From NCBI GenBank assembly GCA_934463175.1, contig CAKSIW010000018.1, forward strand, positions 1 through 35,277: a DNA stretch of 35,277 bases, read 5' to 3'. This document shows positions 17,732-26,753 of the stretch, piece after piece. A model generated the notes under the pieces. That model was given only the letters and a program-made list of their open reading frames with translations, was not told where the DNA came from and ran no database searches. The position numbers and the translations under genes were made by a program. The first letter of the stretch is position 1. Each line of letters starts with the position of its first letter. Origin of the DNA: an uncultured Clostridia bacterium. GTDB lineage: Bacteria; Bacillota; Clostridia; Monoglobales; Monoglobaceae.

Positions 17732-18301
17732 ATGAAACGGAAGGTGTTCATAATAATTGGCATTGCTTTTACAGTGTTGCTTGTGGCTGCTCTTGTATTA
17801 GTATTTGGGTTTTGGTTTATGTTTGGCGGTGGTTCTTATTTCATTCAGGTTCCCAAACCGGAAATACCATATGGTGAATTTCCTTTTCGATTGACATATG
17901 AACTAAATGGTGAAATAAAAGTGATAGAAGATACCATTATCTGTGAATTTGATGGATTTAAGGTGGAAGGAGAAAGTGGGAAATATCGTAAATGGAAGAC
18001 TCGTCTTAAAAGCGGCAGAGAACGCATTACTCTTTTGGATGTTCGTCAGTTAGGGGAAATGGATGATTTTAATCGCACAATTCTGGAACTGTTCTTTTCG
18101 TATGGCAATGGGGAATATTATATGGGCGATGAGTATCGACGCTCCGAAGCGAAAATATCAACTTATGTTGAGTATATGTATCAGAATATAGACGGAACAA
18201 CAGGCGGCAGTGCTTTCAGTGCAGAAGAAGCTTATGAAAAGTACAAAATAAAACTTATAAGCTGGGAGCCAGCATTGCCAATTCAAAACAGTTTTAAGTA
18301 A
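17732..18301 (+). CDS. Membrane-anchored protein, candidate immunity to an Ntox44-type toxin
   Basis: I start it at ATG 17732 (189 residues) because AAGGCGGG lies just upstream and the protein then begins with MKRKVF and one TM segment (about residues 5-33, FIIIGIAF ... FGFWFMFGG); the longer frame from 17591 overlaps the toxin remnant. The rest (FIQVPKPEIPYGEFPFRLTYEL, IICEFDGFKV, KYRKWKTRLKSGRERITLL) is a compact mostly beta domain on the outer face of the membrane. I know similar proteins only as unnamed neighbours of Clostridia Rhs genes. Following an Ntox44 remnant, it may be the immunity partner of that type and may still protect the cell although the toxin is broken. It closes the array, just before a strong terminator. 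Confidence 0.75.
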   Translation: MKRKVFIIIGIAFTVLLVAALVLVFGFWFMFGGGSYFIQVPKPEIPYGEFPFRLTYELNGEIKVIEDTIICEFDGFKVEGESGKYRKWKTRLKSGRERITLLDVRQLGEMDDFNRTILELFFSYGNGEYYMGDEYRRSEAKISTYVEYMYQNIDGTTGGSAFSAEEAYEKYKIKLISWEPALPIQNSFK

Positions 18302-18333
18302 TTGACACCCCCATTGCCGAGGGGGCATTGAAT

Positions 18334-18365
18334 CAAAAAAAGCTTGCGTCAGCAAGCTTTTTTTG
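18334..18365. terminator. Strong rho-independent terminator ending the Rhs array
   Basis: A perfect 14-bp stem (18334-18347 with 18352-18365) has a GTCA loop, a GCTTGC core and flanking A7/T7 runs, so it should work in both directions. It separates the Rhs locus from the carbohydrate cluster. The remaining bases to 18585 hold no gene I can support. Confidence 0.88.
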
Positions 18366-18585
18366 ATGTTTATTGGAATGCGGGTCACGGTGGAAACGAC
18401 AAACATTTGGAAATCAAAACGTTTGTTGTTTTTTTTCATTTAACGATGAGAAAAAACGTGATACAATTTATTTTTGCAATCAATGCCAATGCTCTGAAAG
18501 GGGTTATTTCTTCTGCCTGCAAACAAGGATATGTAAAGAAAAACATAATTCGAAAATTAATGTAATTAAAGTTAAAAATTTGTAA

Positions 18586-18614
18586 TTGAAATAAAAAGAG
18601 ATATATAATATAAT
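18586..18614 (+). promoter_or_regulatory. Promoter of the carbohydrate cluster
   Basis: TTGAAA (18586-18591) and TATAAT (18609-18614) are 17 bp apart, in a very AT-rich stretch about 58 bp before the GH3 start. A second overlapping pair (TTGTAA 18580, TATAAT 18604) is spaced 18 bp. Confidence 0.72.
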
Positions 18615-18672
18615 TTTCTATATAGGAATACATTATGCATGTTTTATATGTGACAGAAGGGGAGAAAATGCG

Positions 18673-20550
18673 GTGAATTTTAAACAGCGGGCAAAAGAAT
18701 TGGTTGAACAAATGACGGTTGATGAAAAAATTTCACAGCTTCAGAGTCATGCAAAAGCAATAGAGAGGCTCGGTGTTCCTGAATATGATTGGTGGAATGA
18801 ATGTCTCCACGGTGCGGCAAGATGCGGAACAGCAACGGTTTTTCCTCAGTCAATCGCTATGGCGGCAAGCTTTAATGAGGAGCTTGTTTTTGAGGTTGCA
18901 AATGTCATATCCGATGAGGTGAGGGCAAAATATAACGAATTCAGGAAAATGGGCAAAACCGATATTTATCAGGGAATTACAATGTGCGCCCCTAATATAA
19001 ATATATTCCGCGATCCGAGGTGGGGGCGGGGACATGAGACCTATGGCGAGGACCCGTATCTGACCTCCAGAATTGCAGCGGCATATATCAAAGGTCTTCA
19101 GGGAAACGGAAAATACAGAAAAACCGATGCGATATTGAAGCATTATGCAGTACATTCCGGTCCAGAGGCGGGTCGGAGAGGATTTAATGCTGAGGTAAGC
19201 GAAGAAGATTTGTTTGAGACCTATCTCAAAGCGTTTGAATATTGCATAGAAAATGCAAAGCCGTCAGGCGTAATGGGGGCTTATAATGCCGTCAACGGAA
19301 CTCCTTGCTGCATTAACAAATATCTTCTTGATGAAATATTGAGGAAAAAATTCGGGTTTGACGGATACATAGTGACTGATGCAGGGGCAATCGGAGATAT
19401 AAACGAGGGACATGGAGTCACAAAAAGTCTTATGGAAAGTGCTGCTCTTGCACTGAAAGGCGGGATAGATTTAAACATAGGAACAGCATATGAAAAGCTT
19501 GGTGAGGCAATTGAGTGCGGACTCATCACCGAAGAGGATTTGAATCCGGCGGCGGAGCGGCTTATGGAGGCGCGACTGAGACTCGGTATGGGAGCTGATG
19601 ACTGTGAATATGATAAAATTCCCTATGAAATTATAGATTGCGGAAAACACAGGCAACTGAACCTTAAAATTGCGCGGGAGAGCATTGTGCTTCTGAAAAA
19701 CAATGGAATTTTACCAATTGACAGGAAAAAGAATATAGCGGTTATCGGTCCTGCCGCAAGCAATGTGAGCGTTCTTGTTGCAAATTATTGCGGAACTCCG
19801 TCACACTACACAACGTTTTTAGACGGCATACAAAAAGAGGCTGAAGGTGTTGTTTATTATGCAAAGGGCTGTGAATATTTCAGTGAAACATGTGAAATGT
19901 GGGATGAAAAGCCCGATTATGAGGCGGTGGTTGCGGCAAAGAAAAGCGATGTGGTTATCATGCTTCTCGGTCTCAATCCCCTTCTTGAGGGTGAGGAGGG
20001 TGACGCATACAACAAGGATGCAGGCGGTGACAAGCCCGGCCTTGAACTGACCTTATTGCAGCAGAAACTGTACGAAAAAATTATTGCGATTGGAAAGCCG
20101 GTCATTTTTGTCAATGTCAGCGGAAGCTGCATAAACCTTTCAAGACAAGACAAAGAATGTGATGCGGTGATACAGTGCTTTTATCCGGGTGCGGAAGGCG
20201 GAACGGCACTTGCAGATATCATTTTCGGGAACTGTTCGCCAAGCGGCAGACTTCCTGTCACTTTTTATGCAGGAGACAGTGATTTGCCGCCGTTTGCGGA
20301 TTACAGTATGAAAAACCGCACATATCGGTTTTTCAGGGGAAAGCCTGTTTATGAATTCGGGCATGGTCTTTCCTATGCCGACATAAAGGAGGAGTGGCCG
20401 GACAAAAACACCGTGCAACTGACAAATTTGAGCAAATTCGGCACTGACTACTCTGTTTTAAAATTTGAGACTGTACCACATAAAACGCTTTGCGGCTTTA
20501 AAAAGGTATATCTGGAACCCGACGAAATAAAAACGGTAACTTTTGAATAG
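18673..20550 (+). CDS. Glycoside hydrolase family 3 (beta-xylosidase/beta-glucosidase type)
   Basis: A 625-residue protein with no signal peptide, so probably cytoplasmic. GTG 18673 is chosen because GGGGAG (18659-18664) lies 8 nt upstream. It removes terminal beta-linked sugars from short oligosaccharides. The N-terminal barrel has YDWWNECLHGAARCG and ATVFPQSIAMAASF, typical of the xylosidase branch, then DPRWGRGHETYGEDPYL, LKHYAVHSG and the nucleophile Asp236 in GYIVTDAGAI. The second domain has SIVLLKNNGILPI, VIGPAA and the acid/base region LEGEEGDAYNKD (Glu439-Glu442). It ends soon after the GHGLSY motif with a TAG where the C-terminal fibronectin-like domain would continue; the rest appears as a frameshifted tail to 20722. 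Catalytic domains are complete, so activity may remain. It heads the operon with GH28 and the serine hydrolase. Confidence 0.92.
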   Translation: MNFKQRAKELVEQMTVDEKISQLQSHAKAIERLGVPEYDWWNECLHGAARCGTATVFPQSIAMAASFNEELVFEVANVISDEVRAKYNEFRKMGKTDIYQGITMCAPNINIFRDPRWGRGHETYGEDPYLTSRIAAAYIKGLQGNGKYRKTDAILKHYAVHSGPEAGRRGFNAEVSEEDLFETYLKAFEYCIENAKPSGVMGAYNAVNGTPCCINKYLLDEILRKKFGFDGYIVTDAGAIGDINEGHGVTKSLMESAALALKGGIDLNIGTAYEKLGEAIECGLITEEDLNPAAERLMEARLRLGMGADDCEYDKIPYEIIDCGKHRQLNLKIARESIVLLKNNGILPIDRKKNIAVIGPAASNVSVLVANYCGTPSHYTTFLDGIQKEAEGVVYYAKGCEYFSETCEMWDEKPDYEAVVAAKKSDVVIMLLGLNPLLEGEEGDAYNKDAGGDKPGLELTLLQQKLYEKIIAIGKPVIFVNVSGSCINLSRQDKECDAVIQCFYPGAEGGTALADIIFGNCSPSGRLPVTFYAGDSDLPPFADYSMKNRTYRFFRGKPVYEFGHGLSYADIKEEWPDKNTVQLTNLSKFGTDYSVLKFETVPHKTLCGFKKVYLEPDEIKTVTFE

Positions 20551-20722
20551 GACTTTTACAGAAAAGCCATTTTTGCATATAGGGCATGTTTTCCGGCAAG
20601 GAGGGGCATATTCAGTTGATGTGATAAGCCGCAGACAGAAAAATGCAAGACTGAAACTGCGAACATACAAAGCATTTGCCGGCGGCGTCACTTCAGAACA
20701 GCGGAAATGTCTTTTGCGTTAA
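20551..20722 (+). pseudogene. Frameshifted remnant of the GH3 C-terminal domain
   Basis: Directly after the TAG of the GH3 gene the same frame continues as DFYRKAIFAYR. From about 20585 the next frame reads FRQGGAYSVDVISRRQ and then LKLRTYKAF up to TAA 20722. This is protein-like and fits the end of a GH3 fibronectin-type domain, which in this family follows the KTVTF strand. A stop plus a one-base shift would account for it. No other gene is visible before 20744. Confidence 0.5.
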
Positions 20723-20743
20723 ATGGAAGGGTGATATAATTTA

Positions 20744-22048
20744 ATGAACAAAAAGGTATATTTATCTGATTTCGGCATAACCGGAAATGGAGAAACAGTG
20801 TGCACAGATGCTTTTCAGAGGGCGATTGACACTCTGGAGAATGGTGATGAGCTTTACATTTCAAGCGGGGAGTATACCGTGGGCACACTTTTTTTGCACA
20901 GCAATATGAGAATTTTTCTTGAAAAAGGAGCGGTTGTGAAGGGCAGCACGGATATAGCTGATTATAAAAAGAGAGAGTACCGCGGCTGTATCGAAGCACC
21001 AAGCTTTTCTGAATGTCTCATATATGCGGAAAAATGCGAAAACATCAGCATTTGCGGAGAAGGTCAGATCCTGGGGAGCGGAAATCATTTTTCAAGCGGA
21101 CAAAGACCGATGCTCATCAGGCTTGCTGAATGTAAAAACATTACAATACGGGATATTTCATTAGGCTCATCAGGCTCATGGTGCTGTAATCTGCTGTTAT
21201 GCGAGGACATAAAAATCGACGGCATTAAACTGGAAAACAGAGTGAATCCGAACAATGACGGTCTTGATTTTGACAGCTGCCAAAGGGTTTGGGTGAGCAA
21301 TTCTCACATCAGTACGAATGACGATTGCATTTGTATGAAAAGCTCAACGAAAAAACCGTGTGAGGATATTATCATAGATAAGTGCATATTGGAAAGTGAT
21401 ACCGCTGCCGTAAAAACAGGTACAGCCTCAATGGGCGGATTCAAAAATATATTGGTCAGCAACTGTATAATGAAAAACTGTTCTATGGGTGTGATAAAGC
21501 TTATTGAAACAGATGGCGGTGTTCTTGAAAATGTAAACATAAACAACATTATTATGGAAAATGTCGGCAGTCCGCTTTTTATAAGAACCGGAAGAAGAAA
21601 TCTGACATTTGATACTCCGAAGGAGCTTGACTTTTACGGTGAGGGATGTGAAAATGACAAAAAAAGCGGAAAAATTAAAAATATTATTTTTTCAAATATT
21701 ACAGCAAGTGTTACGGTAAAAGAAAGGGACAGAAACTCAATTTTCATATCGGGTGTTTCGGATTCTTATGTGAAAAACATAGTGATAAGTGATGTAAACA
21801 TAATATTCCCGGGCGGCGGCACAAAAGATGAGCGGAATATAACCGTTTCGGAGGATGAATACAAATATCCGGAGCAATGGTTTTTTGGTGTGACTCCGGC
21901 TTATGGCATATATGCGCGGTATGCGGACGGGCTTTTTGTCAGAAATGCGGTTTTTCACACAAAAACGGCTGATGAGAGAGAGGCGGTTGTCATGAAAGAC
22001 TGTGGCATGAACCGCCGTGTTGAGATAACGGAAATCGGGCAGAAATAA
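20744..22048 (+). CDS. Glycoside hydrolase family 28 (polygalacturonase-like)
   Basis: A 434-residue right-handed beta-helix enzyme without a signal peptide; GGAAGGG lies 12 nt before ATG 20744. GH28 enzymes hydrolyse alpha-1,4-galacturonan or rhamnogalacturonan links in pectin. The start YLSDFGITGNGETVCTDAFQRAID is the usual family opening. NNDGLDFDSC (Asp172) and NDDCICMKSS (Asp193, Asp194) supply the three catalytic acids. The usual GHG histidine motif is replaced by SMGGFKNI, and the R-I-K motif is reduced to VIKL, so this is a divergent branch, perhaps exo-acting on short oligomers. Its cytoplasmic location and place between the GH3 and serine hydrolase genes support a role on imported oligosaccharides. 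Confidence 0.9.
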   Translation: MNKKVYLSDFGITGNGETVCTDAFQRAIDTLENGDELYISSGEYTVGTLFLHSNMRIFLEKGAVVKGSTDIADYKKREYRGCIEAPSFSECLIYAEKCENISICGEGQILGSGNHFSSGQRPMLIRLAECKNITIRDISLGSSGSWCCNLLLCEDIKIDGIKLENRVNPNNDGLDFDSCQRVWVSNSHISTNDDCICMKSSTKKPCEDIIIDKCILESDTAAVKTGTASMGGFKNILVSNCIMKNCSMGVIKLIETDGGVLENVNINNIIMENVGSPLFIRTGRRNLTFDTPKELDFYGEGCENDKKSGKIKNIIFSNITASVTVKERDRNSIFISGVSDSYVKNIVISDVNIIFPGGGTKDERNITVSEDEYKYPEQWFFGVTPAYGIYARYADGLFVRNAVFHTKTADEREAVVMKDCGMNRRVEITEIGQK

Positions 22049-22063
22049 AACGGCGGAAGCAGA

Positions 22064-23557
22064 ATGGGAGAAAAGATGGAACTTTATATAAACAAAAAAA
22101 TTTCACATAAAAAGCTTATAGGGATGATAGAACGACTCAGGAATAACGGTACGGAGCTGCACGCGTTTGAGCTGTATTGCGGCAATGAGCTTATGGTTCG
22201 CGCCGGAGCGGCGCCCTACAGTGTTTATGACAAAAGGCAAATGTTTTCGGTGAGCAAAAGCTTTACAGCCACCGCTGTGGCTATTGCGGAGGAGATGGGA
22301 CTTCTGAGGGTTTCTGACAGGGTTGCGGATATATTCAAAGAGGAAAGCCGCGGTGTGACCGACAGCAATCTTTTGAATATGACGGTTGAGAATCTGCTCA
22401 CAATGACAACGGGACATGACGAGTGCGTGATGACTGCGTATGAGCTGCTTGATACGGATAATCCTTTTTTTTCGGAGGAGCCGAGCGGAGCAATATCTCA
22501 GAGTGAAAACGGTGCGGAGGCTTTTTTTAAACGAAAGGTGCTGCATAAGCCGGGGAGCTTTTTTAAATATAATACAGGGGCGAGCTATATGCTGTCTGCA
22601 ATCATAACAAAGCTCACGGGGCTGACCTTGCTGGATTTTCTGATGGAAAAGCTTTTTGCTCCGCTTGATATAACACCTGCCTGCTGGACGGCGAGTGCAG
22701 GAAGAATAAATGAAGGCGGTATAGGGCTGCACATATCCTGTGATGATCTTGCCAGATTCGGGCTTATGTATTTGAACGGCGGTGTGTACAACGGAAAAAG
22801 GATAATAAGCAGTGATTGGGTTGAAAGAGCCTCTGCTCCGCATTCGTATGATTTGCGTGACAATCAGACAGAGGATTGGAGAGCAGGATATGGCTATCAG
22901 TTCTGGAAATGTGCCAAGGAGGGATACAGAGCTGATGGGTTTGGCGGACAGTGGTGTATTATTATTCCCGAAAAGGAGCTTGTTTTTGCCGCAGTGTCTG
23001 AAAGCGGCGGAATGCAGCGTGACATCGAGACATATTATGAGTGGTTTGATAACTGTATGACCGCTGAAGGCGAGAAAGCTGATATTGAAAAAACCAAGGT
23101 CTATTTCTCGGAGCTTTACCTGCCTCGCAGCGATTCTTCAATTGTTAAAATTGAGAAAGAGATATATAAAGCAGAGGATAATCTGCAAAAAATCACCTTT
23201 ATCGGTATTGAAACGGATAATTCGGGGACATTGACCCTGAGCCTGTCTGACGGAGTAAAAATACATACGGTTAAAGCCGGCAGGGGCGTTATGATTGAGA
23301 ACAGCATAGAGCTTCCGAACATGAAGCCCGCGATTGTTGCGCTGACCCCGAAGAACAGATGTGAAAGAGCGCGGTTTGCTGCAAGCTGGAGTGTGAATAA
23401 TGATAAAATAGAGATAAAAGTAAGATTTATTGACAGTCATTTCAGCGGAAAATATATAATTTCAAGAGAAAACGACAGATTGCATTTTGAGCTTGATTTT
23501 CCGAAGGAAAGCATATACAGAGAAGCACGTAAAATTGAGGCGGTGCGCATAGGGTGA
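22064..23557 (+). CDS. Beta-lactamase-fold serine hydrolase (esterase-like) with extra C-terminal domain
   Basis: Up to 497 residues. ATG 22064 has a weak upstream site; ATG 22076, 5 nt after GGGAG, is an equally good start giving 493 residues. The N-terminal 330 residues have the class C beta-lactamase/PBP-like fold: the S-x-x-K motif Ser62-Val-Ser-Lys65, the segment FKYNTGASYML (Tyr169) and the late GGQWCIIIP strand in place of the usual KTG/HxG box. The C-terminal 160 residues form a beta-rich domain (LPNMKPAIVAL) I do not recognise. No signal peptide is seen. In a polysaccharide cluster such proteins usually act as esterases that remove acyl groups from sugars; peptidase activity cannot be excluded from sequence. 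Confidence 0.85.
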   Translation: MGEKMELYINKKISHKKLIGMIERLRNNGTELHAFELYCGNELMVRAGAAPYSVYDKRQMFSVSKSFTATAVAIAEEMGLLRVSDRVADIFKEESRGVTDSNLLNMTVENLLTMTTGHDECVMTAYELLDTDNPFFSEEPSGAISQSENGAEAFFKRKVLHKPGSFFKYNTGASYMLSAIITKLTGLTLLDFLMEKLFAPLDITPACWTASAGRINEGGIGLHISCDDLARFGLMYLNGGVYNGKRIISSDWVERASAPHSYDLRDNQTEDWRAGYGYQFWKCAKEGYRADGFGGQWCIIIPEKELVFAAVSESGGMQRDIETYYEWFDNCMTAEGEKADIEKTKVYFSELYLPRSDSSIVKIEKEIYKAEDNLQKITFIGIETDNSGTLTLSLSDGVKIHTVKAGRGVMIENSIELPNMKPAIVALTPKNRCERARFAASWSVNNDKIEIKVRFIDSHFSGKYIISRENDRLHFELDFPKESIYREARKIEAVRIG

Positions 23558-23590
23558 AAAGCCTGATTTTATCAGAAAAGGGAGCGGAAC

Positions 23591-25669
23591 ATGACTTTGA
23601 AATTTAAATCAAGGAAAAAGAAAAAGCTGAATGATACTGTTATGGGACTTTTGTGTGTTCTTATTTCGGTATTTTTTATTTCTGTTGTAATTTATAAATC
23701 CTTTGAAACGACATCAAAGGAACAGCAGTATAATTCCATTAAAAGTTACCAGACATATCTTTTTTCAGGCATTGATAATTACGAGCAGATATTTGTGCGT
23801 GCTACAATCCAGCTTTTTGAAATTGAGGACTTGAATGAATATATTTCCTCAAGAATCGAAAGAACGGATTTTGTGAAAAAAAAACTAATAAACAAAATAG
23901 AAGATTTTTGTGCCTACTATGATTTGAACGGTGTTGAAATAGTCAATGAAAAGAAAAATGAACTGTGGAGAAGCTTTGATATGGAGCCGCATCGGATTGA
24001 CGAATATCAGGATACAAAAAGACTGCTTTCATGCATGAACTACGGAAAGGGAATAATTTCAGGAAGAGTTCTTAACGACAATGACTATAATACATATTTT
24101 CTCTTTAAAAGCATATCGGGATATATTGTGATTTTTCACTGTAATTCAAAATTCTACACAGAGGAGATTTTAAGCCCCAATGTGTATGATTCGGCAAATA
24201 CGTGGCTTTACTATAACGATTGCTTTGCCTTCACCGACCGAAGCCGCGCGGAGGAGGACGATTTGATTGATATAAACACATTAAAAGACGGAGAGTTTGC
24301 CGAAAGCGGAGATTATATATACCGAATGTGCGAGTACAGAAACTATAAAATAATTACACGGGTTTCAAAAAAGCTTTTTAAAGAAAGGGTTTACAGTGAC
24401 TTAAAGATATGGCTCATAATCTTTTTGGTTTTTCTCGGAGGCATACTCATGGTCGTTCTCTTTGAGAAAATAATGAATGAACGGCAGAGAAAATATAATG
24501 AGGCGTATCACATAGTGTCAAAAAGTGCCAATGAGTATTTTGAAGAGCTTATGCTCTACAAGCTGTTTTCCGGCGGTAATTTGGACAGCGAAGGCAAGCA
24601 GCTGATAAATGACCGGCTGCACAGGAAAGAACAAAACGGTGTCATCATAATGTATATACGCATAGATGCAAAGCAAAATCTTTACGAACAGTTTGATGAG
24701 CAGGAAATCAATGTTGCGAGATACGGAATCATGAACATTGTTGATGAGCTTATGACAGAGCTTGGGGTCGTGAAGATTGCACGTGTCAAGGATGATTATT
24801 TCGGGGTGATTTTATACCCTGATACAAAACTGCCGAAGGATAGTATTAAAAAACATATAGAGTTTGTATCTTCAACGGTGCAGGAGATATTCGGAGTGGG
24901 ACTCAGCTATATCATCTGCAACCGGGAAATAAAAGACTACGGTGAAATGAAGCAGTGTATGGAAAAAATTGACCGTATGCGGCATTACTGGTTTATATCG
25001 GGTGAGTGCGGAGTGGTGTTTGAGGAGGATATTCCCGAAACCTTAAAAAATGCACAGTATCCTCAAAAGATTGAGGAGAAAATCCTTGACGCAGTATACA
25101 GTAAAAATTTTGAAGAATTTTTATGTCAGTGGCAGGAGTTTTGTCAGTATATAGAAAAGAACAGCTATGTGAATGCCACTGCGTGGTGTGAAAAGCTGTG
25201 CCGTAAAATTATGGAAATATATCCCGATGCCATAAAAGATCCGTATGAAATCTATAAGCTTGGCTGTATTGCTGATATATACGAAAGCATTGAAAGCGCG
25301 TTCTTTGCAGAGGAGACGGACAAAGATCGGGTTGAGGAGGCTTTTGCCGTAAAGGCAAGAAAATATATAGACGAAAATTATGCGGACAATCAATGCTGTG
25401 TGGCAGAGCTTGCAAGGGTGCTTAATATGACACCGGCATATACGGGACAGAAATTTAAATTTTGCTTTGGAAAAATGTTTAATGATTATCTGATGGAGTA
25501 CCGATGTGAAAAGGCGGTTCATCTGCTGCTGACAACCTCAAAAAGAGTGAAAGAAATTGCAGCTTTGTGCGGCTTTAACACAGACACGTATTTTTCATCA
25601 ATATTTAAAAAAATATATAATCTGACTCCGCAGAGATACCGCGTTTTAAAAGGAGAGGCGGAGAAATAA
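23591..25669 (+). CDS. Membrane-anchored AraC-family sensor/regulator
   Basis: A 692-residue protein; ATG 23591 follows GGGAG. A basic start (KSRKKKKLND) leads to TM1 (about residues 17-36). An outside sensor domain of about 235 residues follows, then TM2 (about 271-292, WLIIFLVFLGGILMVVLF), a cytoplasmic linker (about 293-585), and a C-terminal AraC-type double HTH (about 587-688). The HTH contains VAELARVLNMTPAYTGQKFK and VKEIAALCGFNTDTYFSSIFKKIYNLTPQRYR. This layout is typical of Firmicutes regulators beside LplAB/YtcQ-type oligosaccharide ABC operons, where extracellular ligand sensing switches on the adjacent transport genes. The promoter at 25711, just downstream, is the obvious target, and the operon from 18586 a second possible one. 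Ligand is probably a pectin or xylan fragment, by context only. Confidence 0.92.
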   Translation: MTLKFKSRKKKKLNDTVMGLLCVLISVFFISVVIYKSFETTSKEQQYNSIKSYQTYLFSGIDNYEQIFVRATIQLFEIEDLNEYISSRIERTDFVKKKLINKIEDFCAYYDLNGVEIVNEKKNELWRSFDMEPHRIDEYQDTKRLLSCMNYGKGIISGRVLNDNDYNTYFLFKSISGYIVIFHCNSKFYTEEILSPNVYDSANTWLYYNDCFAFTDRSRAEEDDLIDINTLKDGEFAESGDYIYRMCEYRNYKIITRVSKKLFKERVYSDLKIWLIIFLVFLGGILMVVLFEKIMNERQRKYNEAYHIVSKSANEYFEELMLYKLFSGGNLDSEGKQLINDRLHRKEQNGVIIMYIRIDAKQNLYEQFDEQEINVARYGIMNIVDELMTELGVVKIARVKDDYFGVILYPDTKLPKDSIKKHIEFVSSTVQEIFGVGLSYIICNREIKDYGEMKQCMEKIDRMRHYWFISGECGVVFEEDIPETLKNAQYPQKIEEKILDAVYSKNFEEFLCQWQEFCQYIEKNSYVNATAWCEKLCRKIMEIYPDAIKDPYEIYKLGCIADIYESIESAFFAEETDKDRVEEAFAVKARKYIDENYADNQCCVAELARVLNMTPAYTGQKFKFCFGKMFNDYLMEYRCEKAVHLLLTTSKRVKEIAALCGFNTDTYFSSIFKKIYNLTPQRYRVLKGEAEK

Positions 25670-25710
25670 ACAATTCCATAAAAAGTGTAGGAAATTAAAA
25701 AATAGTGAAA

Positions 25711-25739
25711 TGGACTTTTTTCAACCGCTAAAATATAAT
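25711..25739 (+). promoter_or_regulatory. Promoter of the ABC transporter operon
   Basis: TGGACT (25711-25716) and a perfect TATAAT (25734-25739) are 17 bp apart. The leader to ATG 25777 carries the ribosome site CGGAGG (25766-25771). The non-consensus -35 box suits activation by the adjacent AraC-type regulator. Confidence 0.7.
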
Positions 25740-25776
25740 GGGAATATGAGAATTAAACATAGAATCGGAGGCTTTT

Positions 25777-26739
25777 ATGAAACCGACAGCAGAAAAATCA
25801 AAAACACAATGTAAGGAAATCAGCGTCAAAAAGAGAAAGAGGTATGGTGAGTCGCATTGGAGTCTTGCACTCATGGGTTTGCCGGGAATACTTCTTTTGT
25901 TTGTTTTTAACTACATTCCGATGGGAGGCTTGATAATTGCTTTCAAAGATTATAAGTATAATCTCGGAATTTTCGGAAGCAGCTGGAACGGAATAAAGAA
26001 TTTCAGGATAATGTTCAGTTCAAACACATTTTTCCAGCTCGTCAGGAACACGATAGGGTATAATATGACATTTATTCTGCTCACTGTATTTGTGAGTGTG
26101 TGTGTTGCCCTGCTGCTTGATAATATAAACTCAAAACGTTCAATCAAGGTTATGCAAAGCTCAATGTTTCTGCCGTACTTTCTGTCGTGGATTGTTGTGT
26201 CATATGTGAGCCATGCGTGTCTCGATTATAACAGCGGCATCATAAACACATTTTTGGGACACATAGGAAAAGAAAAAATCTCCTTTTATTCGGAGCCCAA
26301 ATATTGGCCGTTTATACTTGTTCTGTTTAACACATGGAAGACGGTGGGATTTAACTCACTTGTGTATTACGGCACAATACTCAGCATAGATACGGAGCTT
26401 TATGAGGCGGCGATGCTTGACGGCTGCGGTTATTTAAAGAGGGTAAGGTATATTACGGTTCCCCATCTTAAGCCCACAATAATAACCATGCTGCTCCTGT
26501 CGCTCGGAAGCGTGGTTCGTTCCGATTACGGTTTGTTTTTCTACCTGCCGAAGGATACGGGAGTTTTGTACAGTGTGACTGATGTGCTTGATACATACAT
26601 TTTAAGAACCCTGCGTGTTGCCGGTTCGGTCGGACAAGCGTCGGCGGTCGGATTTTTGCAGTCAATTGTCGGCTTGCTGCTTGTTGTAACGGTGAATGCT
26701 GTTGTCCGTAAATATGAAGAAGAAAGTGCCTTGTTTTAG
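25777..26739 (+). CDS. Oligosaccharide ABC transporter permease (LplB-type)
   Basis: A 320-residue integral membrane protein of the binding-protein-dependent MalF-like class. After a basic cytoplasmic start come six hydrophobic stretches, beginning with SLALMGLPGILLLFVFNYIP. The EAA loop that contacts the ATPase is present (LYEAAMLDGCGYLKRVRYI ... VPHLKPT). YIPMGGLIIAFKDYK and the short loop 1 are typical of the LplB/YtcP polysaccharide group. The next permease starts 14 bp downstream and the two should form a heterodimer. No ATP-binding subunit is in the window. Confidence 0.93.
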   Translation: MKPTAEKSKTQCKEISVKKRKRYGESHWSLALMGLPGILLLFVFNYIPMGGLIIAFKDYKYNLGIFGSSWNGIKNFRIMFSSNTFFQLVRNTIGYNMTFILLTVFVSVCVALLLDNINSKRSIKVMQSSMFLPYFLSWIVVSYVSHACLDYNSGIINTFLGHIGKEKISFYSEPKYWPFILVLFNTWKTVGFNSLVYYGTILSIDTELYEAAMLDGCGYLKRVRYITVPHLKPTIITMLLLSLGSVVRSDYGLFFYLPKDTGVLYSVTDVLDTYILRTLRVAGSVGQASAVGFLQSIVGLLLVVTVNAVVRKYEEESALF

Positions 26740-26753
26740 AGGGGAGAAGAAAA

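Noticed and set aside
18344..18585. Two short overlapping + strand frames before the GH3 gene
   Set aside because: They begin in the terminator stem, lack ribosome sites, show no protein-like composition and run up to the promoter.
22103..22843. 246-codon open frame on the minus strand
   Set aside because: It lies wholly inside the serine hydrolase gene, whose + strand frame has clear SxxK and fold motifs; the minus product is His/Arg-rich with no recognisable domain.
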